This document shows positions 33,988 to 45,002 of a stretch of DNA of 64,000 nucleotides, piece after piece. This DNA comes from Armillaria gallica (taxonomy: Eukaryota; Basidiomycota; Agaricomycetes; Agaricales; Physalacriaceae). Where the stretch lies: NCBI GenBank assembly GCA_037576215.1, contig JBANDB010000003.1:4278001-4342000 (forward strand). Direction: 5' to 3'. The stretch's first letter is position 1. Every line of letters begins with the position of its first letter. The position numbers were made by a program, and so were the translations under genes. The notes beneath the pieces are model-generated. The model ran no database searches, was not told the origin of the DNA, and saw only the letters and a program-made list of their open reading frames with translations.

Positions 33988-34125
33988 TGCTACGGCGGAG
34001 GAGGAGGACTGTAGATAAGTAAATACCTCCCGAGATAACCAAAAGTTGCACAGCCACGCTTAATTTGACTCTTTACCATTCCACGCCTTGCAATTCGTTG
34101 AAATTCTTTTCTTCATCGATATACG

Positions 34126-35930
34126 ATGTCGTCGTGCGGCAATCTTGCTACCGAAACGGATGCACTCATGGAGCGTGAGCACTCTACTCAGCTCACATCT
34201 GACTGAATCAAACGATGCGCAGGTCGACCAAAGTTCGACAAGTCTAGGGATTGTGTCAAATGCAAGACGAACCGAGGAAATATTGTTATTCGGCATGCTG
34301 TATATTGCAAGTGCGACGTTGCTTGGTGTGCCAATACTATCACTAACAGAAAAGCTAGAGAATGCTTCACACCTCTCGTCTCCTTCAAATTCCGGCGGGC
34401 ATTGGAACCTTTCGTGAATGAGCTCCCTCAGGGTCCGCGGCGGAAGGCATTAAAGGCATCGGGTAACCTTCTCCTAGCATTTTCGGGCGGGCTGGGCTCG
34501 ACGTTATTGCTGGACCTGGCATATCAGGCCTATTTTGCGAATCGACAAGGGGAGGACAGAATCGAGAATCAGCAGGGAGGAAAGGATCATCCTCGAAACG
34601 CACCCATATGGCCGAAGGGCAGTATATGCTATGTCGAAGTATGCAGCGCATTCCCTGGGGTAAGTCTATGTAACTCTATGGAAAAGAGCGACACACGAAC
34701 AGTGACCTAGATGAAAGACAGGACGGAACAAATTCGCACAGCCGTTGCAAGTTACAATTCCCTCGATTTTATTCCGTTGCGTTTGGAAGATGCCTTCGAT
34801 AACTCGTGGTGGAAGTCTGTTGGCGGAAGACCCTCTTCGTCAGAGCTGGAAGTCGACCTCTCGAACGAAGGTAGGCCTTGCATAGGATGAAGCATTTGCT
34901 CTTTGCTAAAACTGGAGCAGACATCTGTATATCATCCCTTTCTAAAGAGAATGTCACGGATCCAGTTACATCCCTTCAGACCTTTCTGTCGAGTCTTCCG
35001 ACACAGACTGCAATATCACGAGCCGTACCGACGTTGATACGGATATTGTTATTATATACCGCCCGCTCAACAGGGTCATCACATCTCCTTCTGGGGACAT
35101 CTTTGACGTCGCTTTCGGTATCCCTCATCTCGGCTATATCACAGGGCGCGGGCTTTACTGTTCGCGAGGAGGCACAGGAAGAATGGGCTTCCTTGAACAC
35201 ACCGTCGCCTACGCGGAAGTCTGTTCGTGTGATCAGACCATTGAGAGAAGTAGGCATGAAGGAATGCGCCATCTTCTGTTGGTGGCATAATTTGAATGTT
35301 GTCGGGAAAGAAAAGATTCCTGGCGGAAAACAGGACATCACTAGTTTGACGAAAGGTGCATATGCTCCCTCACATGGCACAGGATGTGCTGACCTGCCTA
35401 CAGACTTCATCGTGGGCCTTGAAAAGGACTACCCTTCAACTGTTTCGACCATCGCACGAACTTGTGGAAAACTCGCACCCAAGGTGGGATCGGCCCGAGC
35501 CTGTATGCTTTGTGAACGGTACGTTGAAAGAACTTCATGCTTCTGGTGTTCTATTCTCTTGACTGTGAGTTCCAGACCTGTGCAGCAAGGTATACAAGAT
35601 TGGAAGTCACGTACATCAATACGAACCCTAGATGCTACTGAACCGACCAATGATGTCGTTAGAGATTCCCAATTCTTGTCACCTTATCTCTGTTATGCAT
35701 GCCATACAACTCTTACCAGTCGAAGTAGTCGCGGCGGTGTACAGTCTGGAACGACTTCTGTGCGCCTGCCCGTATGGACAGGACAGCACCTAATGGATGC
35801 TCGGTGGGATAGTGCGAACGGGGACGGTGGACATGATACAAACAACGAGGTCTGGAAGAGACGGCGTGTCAAGGAAGAAGAAATGAAGACTGCCATTGGA
35901 GATTTTCTGTTAGAAGACACTTGTACATAA
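34126..35930 (+). CDS. NCS2: Cytoplasmic tRNA 2-thiolation protein 2 (Ctu2/Ncs2)
   Basis: Partner of Ctu1/Ncs6 in thiolating wobble uridine 34 (mcm5s2U) of Lys, Glu and Gln tRNAs. The start MSSCGNLATETDALMER is followed by a zinc-type cluster, CVKCKTN and later YCKECFTPLVSFKFRRALEP. AFSGGLGSTLLLDL resembles the PP-loop, with a degenerate SGGxxS pattern as is usual for Ctu2. Further on come ICYVEVCSAFPG, TEQIRTAVASYNSLDFIPLR, SSHLLLGTSLTSLSVSLISA, REVGMKECAIFCWWHNL, and a second Cys motif (ARACMLCER, LSPYLCYACH). About seven exons. Length of about 500 residues fits the family. No break was found. Confidence 0.87.
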
Positions 35931-36026
35931 ATGATCTCGTGTGAAACGTCTATCTACATGTGTAACCCCTGCAGCCGGCTACTTATATATTTCGGTTATC
36001 TGAATCTGAGTTTTATCGCCGTGTCG

Positions 36027-38234
36027 ATGTCGCACGACCTCCACTACCTCAACGGCGAGGCCCGTTATCCAGCCTCGAAGGGTTCCTTTCCAGTCATGTC
36101 CTTGGAAGCAAAGAAGAACACCGTCCTTGTCTCCCATGGTCGTCCTCCATGGTCAGATACCGTCTGACTGGATAGCCCTATGTTCATGCATGTCTCCAGG
36201 TATGGTGAAGATGGCAAGAAGTTGTGTGATGCTTTTGTCATTGGTATCGCAGGTGCGTTGCAGAGCTTTTCTTCGGCAAACACAAGACTTGAGGACTCTG
36301 TCTAGGTGGTTCTGCCAGCGGAAAGGTGGGCGTTGCTCGCTGCGCCGTCATGCAATAGAGTGACCCTTTGGAGACCCACGTCGCCAGACAAATCGTCCGT
36401 ACTCTAGGGAACATACCTAGCATTGTCATTGTCTCCCAAGTACGTGTCGTCACCTCGACCGTCGAGGACGCCCTTCACGGTATCGATAGGATAGCTTCTA
36501 CAAGCACCATACTCCCGAAGAGATTGCTCTCGCCAACGCCAGTCTGTTCGACTTTGATCACCCGGACGCAATAGACATGCCCATGTTCGCATCTGTATGG
36601 AGTCTCTTCACTTCTAGATGGTCCGAAACGAATAGGATTCACAGCTTCGTTCTCGTAGTGCTTGGCCGACTTGAAGGCCTGCAAGCAATCCAACATACCT
36701 GTGTACTCCTTTGCTGAGCACCAACGCCTCGAGGAAACAAAATATCTCTATGGCGCTGCAATCATAATTGGTTCGTTCCCAAGATTTCTGGGTATTGCCT
36801 TCCGATTCTATCAAGTAATCTAGCGGAAGGCATTATGACGCTCCATGACCCTGCACTACGCGAGTTATATGATTTGAAAGTTAGAAAAGCCTGTCAGCGT
36901 CTCGTTCTTGCAACTCATGCTGATGGTACAGGTATTTGTGCAATGTGATTCCGATCTCATGCTCGCCAGACGGATAGCACGAGATGTGAAAGAGCGCGGA
37001 AGAAGCGTAGACGGTATATTAGAACAGTGAGAATGTCCTTCGTGTCTTTTTGGATATTAATTCATCACACATGCTAGGTACTTGAGGTATGTGAAGCCAT
37101 CATATGACAACTTTGTACGCCCAACAGCAGCCCATGCGGACATAGTATGACAAAATATTTGTTGATTACTTCATGACGCTCAATCTTTTAATTCAGATCG
37201 TTCCCGGTTCAAACAACGGTGTCGCCATCGAGTTGATCACGACGCATATTCGACGACAGCTGCAGGAGCGCTCGAATCGATTTCGTCCAAAGATGGCCAT
37301 TCCACGACGACTTCATTCGCCTGGCGTGTCAACTCCAGAGACCAAGGTAGAGGATCTTAATCTGAACGTCCTCCGTTCGACACCGCAGGTTCAAGGCATC
37401 TTTACCATTTTGCGGTCTGCGGACACAACCCGTCAAGATTTCATATTTTTTGTGGACCGTCTGTCCACATTCCTTGTGGAATACGCAATGTCTCTTCTAC
37501 CTCATGCTCCGAAGACAGTAATGACGCCTGTTGGGGTGTTGTCACATGGTCAGATGTTGGATGCAAAGTATGTATGCGGGGTGTGTATTCAACGCTCGTG
37601 AGTGTCCTCTCGCAATCACTGTTCTCTTGCGGTCCAACTTCTTTTCGTTGCAGGGGAGGCGCCCTTGAGCGAGGATTCCGCCGAGTCATTAACGATGTTC
37701 CCATCGGATCTTTGTTAGTACAGTCAGACTCGAAGACCGGTGAACCCATCCTACTACAAGTGAAGCTACCGCTATACATCCGACACCGCGACCAGGCTTT
37801 GGAAACTTTCGTGTTTCTTTTGGATGCGCAGGTAGGCAGCAAAGACTTCCTTCTATTCAACCTGCTTAGGAAGCATAGATTGGGACCGGCGCTGCAGCAT
37901 TTATGGCCATTCGGATCCTTCTGGACCATGGGATACGACAGGACCATATCATTTTTGTGACGTTCTTGGTTGCCCGTGGTGGAGGAATATCAGTGCTCAG
38001 GCGTGCATTTCCTGATGTTAAGATCGTCTGCGGCGCTGTTGACGATGAAATGGAAGAGGCCTGGTTAGACCTAGATATTGACACAGTCGATGGAAGCCAG
38101 GTGAGTAGTGGACGCCAGGTCTGGGTGATGCAGCCGGGAATGGGGCAAATTGGTATAGTCCCATTCGTCTTGTCTTGAAAGAAAGATGTGTTCTGATGTT
38201 ATCATATGTTCCAGGTGATCGATATTACTTGTAA
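36027..38234 (+). CDS. URK1: Uridine kinase fused to a UPRTase-like domain
   Basis: Pyrimidine salvage enzyme that phosphorylates uridine and cytidine. The N-terminal kinase has the P-loop AGGSASGKTHVARQI, then FDFDHPDAIDMPMFA, IIIVEGIMTLHDPALRELYD-like sequence and RRIARDVKERGRSVDGILEQ with YLRYVKPSYDNFV. The C-terminal half is a UPRTase domain: LVEYAMSLLPHA, ILRSGGALERGFRR, DVPIGSLLVQSDSKTGEP and PGMGQIGDRYYL at the very end, matching the uracil-binding PGxGDxGDR block. The UPRT half of such fusions is often inactive. The exon 36306-36325 (20 nt) encodes the P-loop. The start is the ATG of MSHDLHYLNGEARYP. The final seven codons come from a last exon after an intron of about 60 bp. Confidence 0.88.
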
Positions 38235-38345
38235 TTTGCATGTTTCGTCTTTTTCTTTCGGAGAATTCATTGTTGCGTGCTTCCTCTGGCGTCCTGCATG
38301 CGATTTAGACAGTAAGTTATCCCTTCCTGGGACATCGGAGGTTGG

Positions 38346-38358
38346 ATAAAAGACGACA
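38346..38358 (+). promoter_or_regulatory. TATA-type promoter element shared by CE12 copies
   Basis: The 13-mer ATAAAAGACGACA lies 38 bp upstream of the start of the relic copy and is repeated exactly at 38965-38977, 44 bp upstream of the first complete copy. It contains a good TATA box. Its conservation suggests that promoter and gene were duplicated together. Confidence 0.6.
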
Positions 38359-38383
38359 TTCCATTAACAGAGTGCGACCAAAG

Positions 38384-38640
38384 ATGAATATGTTGATCTT
38401 TCTGAATGGATTGGCACTCGCTACTTGCGCAGCAGCGTTCCCCCTCTCTCCCTCATTGGTGCCAACCTCATTCATTCTTATCAGCGACGGTGCCAGAGAA
38501 TTCATGTTAGTGTATACGAGTGTCCATTTGGACACTCTTCTCTTAGAACATGATGTCGGCCGTGGGACTATACCATTTTCCGTCACCAATAATGGTAGGC
38601 GCGCGCCTCCTAATGCCAAGATTTCATGGTGACAATTGAA
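38384..38640 (+). pseudogene. Truncated CE12 esterase relic
   Basis: An open frame begins with a signal peptide (MNMLIFLNGLALATCAAAFP) and then VPTSFILISDG, which aligns with VPTSFILIGDST and LPTSFVLVGDST in the two downstream genes. Similarity stops within a few codons of the catalytic Gly-Asp-Ser block, and the Ser is not preserved (SDG in place of GDS). The remaining frame to the stop near 38,632 has no esterase motif. The upstream TATA 13-mer is retained. I read this as a 5' piece of a third tandem copy whose catalytic part is lost. Confidence 0.6.
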
Positions 38641-38964
38641 ATGGACGAAAACATGGCCTTCTCAGACGCTGGTTGGATCGCAGCTTCAAGGTCTCAGCAT
38701 TGACAAGGTCGATGGAAGATAGATGAATGCAATAGTGGACTCCAGTGTGCATGATGCAGCTCAGAATTGGTGGGATTTGATATAGTTCAGTGTCTGTCTT
38801 CCAAAGTGTTTGATCTTCGGCAGATAATTTGATTGTCTGCGAGTTGTCTGGCTCTTCTATATGCCCGCATATTCCTATTACACCGTGGCATTCGGAATTG
38901 GACTTGAACATAAACAGCCTGAGTACACGGAAGTGTATATACTCCGGCGACCTCTGAGTGCTGT

Positions 38965-38977
38965 ATAAAAGACGACA
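38965..38977 (+). promoter_or_regulatory. TATA-type promoter element of CE12 copy 1
   Basis: Second exact copy of ATAAAAGACGACA, 44 bp upstream of the ATG at 39009. Position and sequence fit a fungal TATA box. The second complete esterase gene lacks this exact 13-mer. Confidence 0.6.
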
Positions 38978-39008
38978 GCGGTGTTCGTCGAGTGCAATCT
39001 AACAAGAG

Positions 39009-39998
39009 ATGTTAGCCTTCTTGACTGGTCTAGTGTTCGCCTCGTACGCAATAGCTTCTCCCTTCTCTCCCCCAGAAGTTCCGAGTCTTCCGACCTCGTT
39101 TGTCCTCGTTGGTGATAGTACCACAGCAGTCGCGTCAGTAGGGTGATTTGTCCATGTCAATTTAGCTGATCTACCTCAATAGGTCTGGCTGGGGGAACGG
39201 CTTCTGTGGTGACAACACCACCTCAACGCCTTCTACTTTGAAACCAAACACGCCTTGTATCAATACGGCCCATTCTGGTGCAACGACTGGAAGTTTCGTT
39301 GCAGGTGGTTGGTGGAACATCACCGGTGAGCGTTTGATCCTCGAGTGCACAAGTACTATCCACGATTCATGTTAACAATATAGTAAATGCCATTAAAGGC
39401 GAAGTAGCAAAAAAACGGCGCACTCTAGTCACAATCCAATTCGGACACAATGATGCAAGAGTTGGGCCTCCCGAGTCCATGGGTGCTAATCTGACCACTA
39501 TGGTCAAAGAAATTCGAGCATTGGGTGCCGAGCCAATTCTGGTCACTAGTTTGATTGTCAGAAACTTCAATGCCAACGGAACTATCAATGATAGTTTACA
39601 GCCGTGGGCTGACGAGACTGCTCTGATTGCTAGGCAGCAATGGACTCCTCTGTTGGATTTGTACGGCACCTCCAAGGAGTATTGCGAAAAGATTGGTCCG
39701 AATGCAGCTCATCGGTTGAACCCGACGGCGACTGACAACACTCGTATGTTGCCTCTCCTATATATGCGCTGTGGGGTATTAATGGGTACTCCTTAGACCT
39801 GAACCTGGATGGAAAGATAGTTTTCGGGAGGTAGGATGCACTCGCTTCAGCAGCGAGATGTTCGATGCTTATTAAGACAACTTCAGAATGGTTGCGGATC
39901 TTTTGAAAGGGAACCTGGACCTCACCCTGCTAGACCTTCCTATAATTGACAATCCTGGGTTGACTTACAACAACACACACGGAATAGCATCCTACTGA
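39009..39998 (+). CDS. Rhamnogalacturonan acetylesterase-like SGNH hydrolase (CE12), copy 1
   Basis: Secreted GDSL/SGNH esterase; CE12 members remove acetyl groups from rhamnogalacturonan in pectin. Signal peptide MLAFLTGLVFASYAIASPFS. Block I holds the nucleophile Ser in LVGDSTTAV, then GSGWGNGFCGDN, CINTAHSGATTGSF, block III IQFGHNDARVG (Gly-His-Asn), and the catalytic Asp-His in DNTHLNLDGKIVFGRMVADL. The end is NNTHGIASY. Six or so exons; the first intron joins VASVG to SGWGNG. All four SGNH residues are present. It forms a tandem pair with the next gene and shares over half of its residues by eye. Confidence 0.85.
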
Positions 39999-40289
39999 TG
40001 GCACGTATAGCTATGACATCTGCCTCCAAATATAGCCAGTTTTCGGTTCGTGTGCGCGAAGTCTTCCAGCATTCGAAGCGTTGCTAACTCCACGTTGTCC
40101 AGATGATCGCTACTCATGATACCTATGTTCTTCTTTACGGATAAACCTATGAAAATCTTCGCTTGTGTCAAATGACTGTGTTCCAGACGACTTCACTTGG
40201 AAGACGGTCCGGTACAGCTTGCGCGTGATCTTCTGTCGTGTTATAAGAATCAACAACCTGGGGGAAACAAGCCACAGTCCAATTCAACA

Positions 40290-41281
40290 ATGCGGACGAT
40301 TCTGGCCGCGTTGGTCCTTGTAGTTCGCGTTACAGCTTCTTCATTGCATAGCACCGCAGTGCCAACTTCGTTTATCTTGATTGGTGATAGCACCACTGCC
40401 AACGGGTCTGTAGTTTGAGACGACAGTCTTTCTGTAGGCAACACTGAGCACCTTTCAGGACCACGCCAAACAGCGGTGGATGGGGGAACGGTTTCTGTGG
40501 TTCCACGAACACGTCGACACCCTCGTCGCTGGAACCTGACACGCCCTGCATCAATACAGCTCATAATGGCGCGACGACCGGCACGTTTGTCGCTGACGGC
40601 TTTTGGAACATTTCAGGTACGCCGTCTAGTGTTCAAGTCTACCGCGGAACAACAAAATAAACAGCCACATTGGCAGTTGCGACTATCAAAGGGGAAGTAG
40701 CCAAAGGACGACGTACATACGCGACTATACAATTCGGGCACAACGACATGAAGATCGCTGACCCACAATCCATGGGGGCGAACTTGACCATTATGGTACA
40801 GGAGATACGGGATTTAGGAGCCGAACCGATCCTCGTCACTAGTCTCACGAGGAGAAGTTTCAACGATAATGGCACTATCGCCGATACTTTGCAGCCTTGG
40901 GCTGATGAAACTATCTTGATCGCCAAGCAACAGGGAACCCATCTTCTGGATCTGCATGAAGCCTCGATAAAATATTGCGAAGCTATCGGTCCTGATGCTG
41001 CTCATCGACTGAACAGGTTGCCAGATGACGATACTCGTAAGGCAGCTATGGTCCTCGCTGACGACATCTAATGAATCCTCTCCAGATTTAAACGTCAATG
41101 GAACCATCGTCTTTGGAAGGTGAGTTGTTCGATTAATTCAACTTACCGAAGGTCATACAACGATATTCTTCTTAGGATGGTTGCGGATCTCATGGGAGCG
41201 AGTTTCCCCTCGTTTGACCTTCCAATAATTCCTAATCCCCCGTTGACATTTAATATCACACACGGCATAGCGTCATACTAA
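40290..41281 (+). CDS. Rhamnogalacturonan acetylesterase-like SGNH hydrolase (CE12), copy 2
   Basis: Tandem paralogue of the preceding gene. Signal peptide MRTILAALVLVVRVTASSLH; nucleophile block FILIGDSTTANG; GGWGNGFCGSTNTSTPSSLE; CINTAHNGATTGTF; IQFGHNDMKIADPQSMGANL; DDTHLNVNGTIVFGRMVADL; end NITHGIASY. Intron positions match copy 1, which points to genomic duplication and not retroposition. The catalytic residues are intact. The 3' end of this gene and about 150 bp downstream reappear as a degenerate copy near 46,720-46,920. Confidence 0.85.
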
Positions 41282-42305
41282 ATAAATATATCTGTGAATC
41301 TATGTTCACCTCGGCTAATGATAGGATGCTGTCAACAATAGGATGGATATAGTATAGCGGACGAGCAAAATGAACGATCGTGCTTATATTTCCACTCTAA
41401 ATCTACTGTAACCCTAAATTTGCCCTAAATATGGCGAAGATGGAATCTGTGAGTGACGTCATGTGATCAGTCGCGACACTTCCACCACCGCCAACACCGC
41501 CATCCTCTGCCGTCGCGACTCACCACTATCTCTGTACACTCGGATTCTGTAACGGTACAGTGGAATACTGCAACAGGAAATATGGGATGTACTCCGAGAT
41601 GATCGGCAATTGCCACACATAATTCTAGTCAAGGGGAACCAAGTCGAGCCCAATCGGTCCTATTGGAATCTGGCTACACCGAATCTTGCAGCTCAGGGCA
41701 ACCTTACCGCCACGAAGTGACTACTCCAACCAAAGATTCTACGCTCCACCTGTCCACATGGTCGACCCCGGCTGCCTTTTACGCCCGTTTCCAGTTCGTC
41801 GTCTTACAGGTCCACGCCAAGTTTCCCACTGGTTCAAATGGTATCCTTCTTAGATGTCGTTCTGTCGAGCGTTTAATGTCAGCGCAATGATATTTCTGGC
41901 ATATAGACATTCGTGTAACTGCTCCGAGCCTATCATTTCCTCGTTCCTTTGTCGAAGGCGAGCAGAGACCTACACTTACTACCAGTATCCCGAACCAGTC
42001 ATTCCTAAAATCAAGTTTGATCAGAAGGAAAAATCGAGAAGCCTAAATGACGTACATAGTCCTCTATCGGCTAGGGTAGAACTATATAGGACATTTAGGC
42101 TTCTCGGGTTTCCTGATGATTACTGTCAGGCGAGGAGCTTTCGGTGCAAGGGTGGATACAAGAACCGATTCCATACACATTCATTTGATGCCAAGCTACA
42201 CGAGGGACAGGTAGGAAACAAGATCCTTGACTGATGGAATGGCGCGACTTCATAAGAATGGGGGCATAGAGGGCCAACGATGTTAGCCAGCACAATTCTT
42301 TCGCT
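41282..42305. other. Intergenic between esterase and P450, contains an inverted repeat
   Basis: About 1 kb. The first 130 bp match the degenerate copy at 46,790-46,920. Scattered short frames between 41,660 and 42,230 resemble nothing I know. A 15-bp perfect inverted repeat is listed separately. Confidence 0.5.
42035..42106. repeat. 15-bp perfect inverted repeat with an inner imperfect repeat
   Basis: CGAGAAGCCTAAATG at 42035-42049 is followed by its exact complement CATTTAGGCTTCTCG at 42092-42106. Inside, GTCCTCTAT (from 42059) pairs with ATATAGGAC (ending at 42093) with one mismatch, so the whole 72 bp could fold as a long hairpin. This could be a small MITE-like element or a hairpin transcript. 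No flanking target-site duplication is obvious. Confidence 0.65.
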
Positions 42306-44407
42306 ATGAAATGTCTTCTCCTGCTAGCGTCACTCGGCGCATTAGCGTTGTATCGCCTGTTGAGCTCGATTCGACGTCGACCTTTGCCTCTTCCACCCGG
42401 TCCCGAGGGTCTTCCGCTCATAGGTAACCTCTGGGATGTTCCCGCAGAGTACCCATGGCTTACCTACTCTCAATGGGCTGCTACCTACGGCGACGTCTTC
42501 TATTTGGATACTCCTGGAAATCCGACCGTTGTAATCAACTCTGCCGAAGCCGCGGCGGATCTCTTCGAAAAACGCTCCGGGAATTATTCCGATAGACCAG
42601 GTATGGATAGAGAATGCTCTGATGTCTCAGAGTTAGTAACGTCGTGCAGATTTCACCGTGTTAAATTTAGCGGGATGGGGGGGTTTTGTGTGGTCTTTGT
42701 TGGTACGATCTGATGTCTCCTTGTAGAAAGCATCGCCGAATGCTTCACGAATACTTCCAGCTTCGCACAGTTCCTGCGTACTATCCCATACAGATGAAAA
42801 CGACGTCGGTCTTGTTACAACAGCTGCTTAAATCCCCCGATGGGATTTTTCATCATGTTCGTCAGTACGTACTGATAGCAACGTCCGTGGAAAGGAAACT
42901 GATGACATTCTAGCCACGCCGGTTCAATCATCATGAAAACCGTCTATGGATATGATGTCAATCCGAATGGCGATCAATTTGTGGGACTGGTGGTTCGGGC
43001 TCTGGAAAGTGTTCGTATCATTGGGAATGTAGGGTCCTTTCTCGTTGACTACATCCCCAGTTTGAAATACCTTCCACGTGAGAGTTGGCTAACTGTCAGA
43101 TTCACAATTCCTCACTCGTTCATATAGGGTGGTTTCCTGGTACGAAATTTATGAGTCTTGCGGACGCCTGGAGAAAAGATATCGAGGCTATGCAAGAAGA
43201 ACCATTTATATACACCTCAGATTCACTGGTATGGTCATACATCCTCGTTCATCCTCACATTGACTCAACTCCAGAATAACGGCACGGCCCCGTCTTCATT
43301 GGTCTCCGTAAACCTAGCGAAGATGAAGAATGTCAGTGTGTCAGAGAAGAAGACACACCTTGAAGTCATCCGGAATACAGCTTCGGTAGCCTTTGCCGGT
43401 AGGTTCCATTAGGTGTTTCTTGCCGGGCATCTAATCTTACGTCTTGGTTAGCGGGTGCCGACACAGTAGGTTTTCACTTTGTGTATCATTCGAATTCTTC
43501 TTATTGTTACACAGGCTGTGTCGACCATCCTTTCTGTAATACTCGCTTTTCTTCTCTATCCCGAGGTACAGGTCAAGGCACAAGCTGAGCTCGACGCTGT
43601 GGTCGGGCACACCAGACTACCTAATTTCGATGACCGTGCACAGCTGCCATACATCAATGCTGTTGTCTTAGAAGCATTGAGATGGAATCCTGCGTTTCCA
43701 ATGGGTATGTGATTTCATATTCACGAATTAGAGTTCATAGCTTTCGATCTAGGTGTAGCTCATCGTTGTGTGAAAGAGGATGTTTATAGAGATTATCACA
43801 TTCCTGCGGGTATGACTAGACTGCGTTTTCTTTGCTGGTTTATGCTTATCCCCCTTGTAGGCACGACCGTCATCGGCAACGTTTGGTGAGTGCTAATTGT
43901 GTATCAGTGTGTCATATCCAGGCTTCAAATTGACGCTCAGTATACTAGGGCCATATTGCACGACGAAAAAGACTATCCAAACCCACTAGTCTTCGATCCC
44001 AACAGGTTCATGCCCGGGGATGGGAAAGAACCCCAACCGGAACCCACAGCCGCGTTTGGTTTTGGCAGACGGTGCGCTTGATATCATTCCATCCAACTCT
44101 TGCCCTTGCCAATATCTACTCAGTATTTGTCCCGGCCGTCATCTTGCATTGAATACGGTGTGGATCGCCATTGCGTCTATGGCGGCGACTTTATCTTTTT
44201 CCAAGGCTGTAGACTCTGAAGGCCGTGTCGTTGAGCCTAGCGATACTTATACAGATGGCTTTGTGAGGTAGGTCTTCTGCCCCTGACAATTCTGATGTCC
44301 AATGCTTCATTTTGAATTTCACACTTAGCTTTCCCGCGCCTTTCAAATGCACGATCAAGGCGCGTTCCGCTCAGGCGAAGGCATTGATAGATTTAGCGGA
44401 GTTGTAA
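42306..44407 (+). CDS. Cytochrome P450 with probable frame break in the C-helix region
   Basis: Membrane-anchored ER monooxygenase; such basidiomycete P450s act in xenobiotic or secondary metabolism. Anchor [19 protein letters not shown], hinge [28 protein letters not shown] (C-helix part), [21 protein letters not shown]-helix [15 protein letters not shown]-helix ExxR in [28 protein letters not shown], heme block [14 protein letters not shown] with the Cys ligand split over an intron, and the end ALIDLAEL. About 13 exons, one of 14 nt (43452-43465) carrying the I-helix motif. Between GW (42,673-42,678) and RKHRR (from about 42,725) the frame cannot be kept: a run of seven G is followed by an in-frame TAG. 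The gene may be a young pseudogene, or the base run may be an error. Confidence 0.75.
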
Positions 44408-44718
44408 CCAAAAACATTCATATGTTTGCCAAGTGTTATAACCTAGATATAGTATTTTAGAGCACTAGCTGGGCGGTCTGAGTCGGGGCCTTTTTTTTTG
44501 TTTCCTCTGTATTATCCTGTACGTATACGTATGTCCGGATATCACAATCTCTTCTACACCTTCTGTCTCCTTCCTCTTCCGTTGATCCTCAGCTAGCGAA
44601 CGGCGTAGCGTTCCTTGCAGGTGATTACCCGCGTCCATCCTTTCCTGGCGTGGGAGCTTTGGGATGGATGTCGATCGCTGTTTCATCTTCGTCATCATCT
44701 TCTCTATCTATCTTTTCA

Positions 44719-44985
44719 TCATCTGTCTTCCTCCGCAAGCTCTACCTCTGGGAACCTTCCGAAAGTTTGCTCGAACCGTCTTGTATCATTCAGGTATTGA
44801 ATGAGGTGTGGTATATTCACCCTCTTGGTCAAGATGTGCTTGATCGACAGTCTTGTCAGTGATACACCGATCGCCCTCGCTAGCGCTTCGCGCTGGATGC
44901 TGTATGCTGGGCATCTCATTAAGTAGTGGTGAACCGACTCGTTGGGGTAGGCGCATCATGGGCATGCAGGTGAATCAGCACGGCA
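44719..44985 (-). mobile_element. LINE-type retrotransposon remnant, C-terminal end of the polyprotein
   Basis: On the minus strand the translation reads LFNICRADSPACP, a stop, then NESVHHYLMRCPAYSIQREA and PHLIQYLNDTRRFEQTFGRF to a stop at 44,719. The pattern Cys-x-x-Cys...Glu-Ser/Thr-Val-x-His-x-Leu...Cys-Pro and the end block IQYLNDTRRFEQTFGR match the zinc-knuckle tail of fungal non-LTR retrotransposon reverse transcriptases. Only about 90 residues remain, and one cysteine-region codon is a TGA stop, so this is dead. The minus-strand sequence downstream contains an A-rich run (44,491-44,499), possibly the old tail. Confidence 0.75.
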
Positions 44986-45002
44986 AATGTTGAAGAGCCC
45001 AC

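Noticed and set aside
33605..34057. 150-codon frame starting MAVQLLVISGG on the minus strand
   Set aside because: It overlaps the AIG2-like first exon in the wrong frame; the correct frame gives YGTLMHP.
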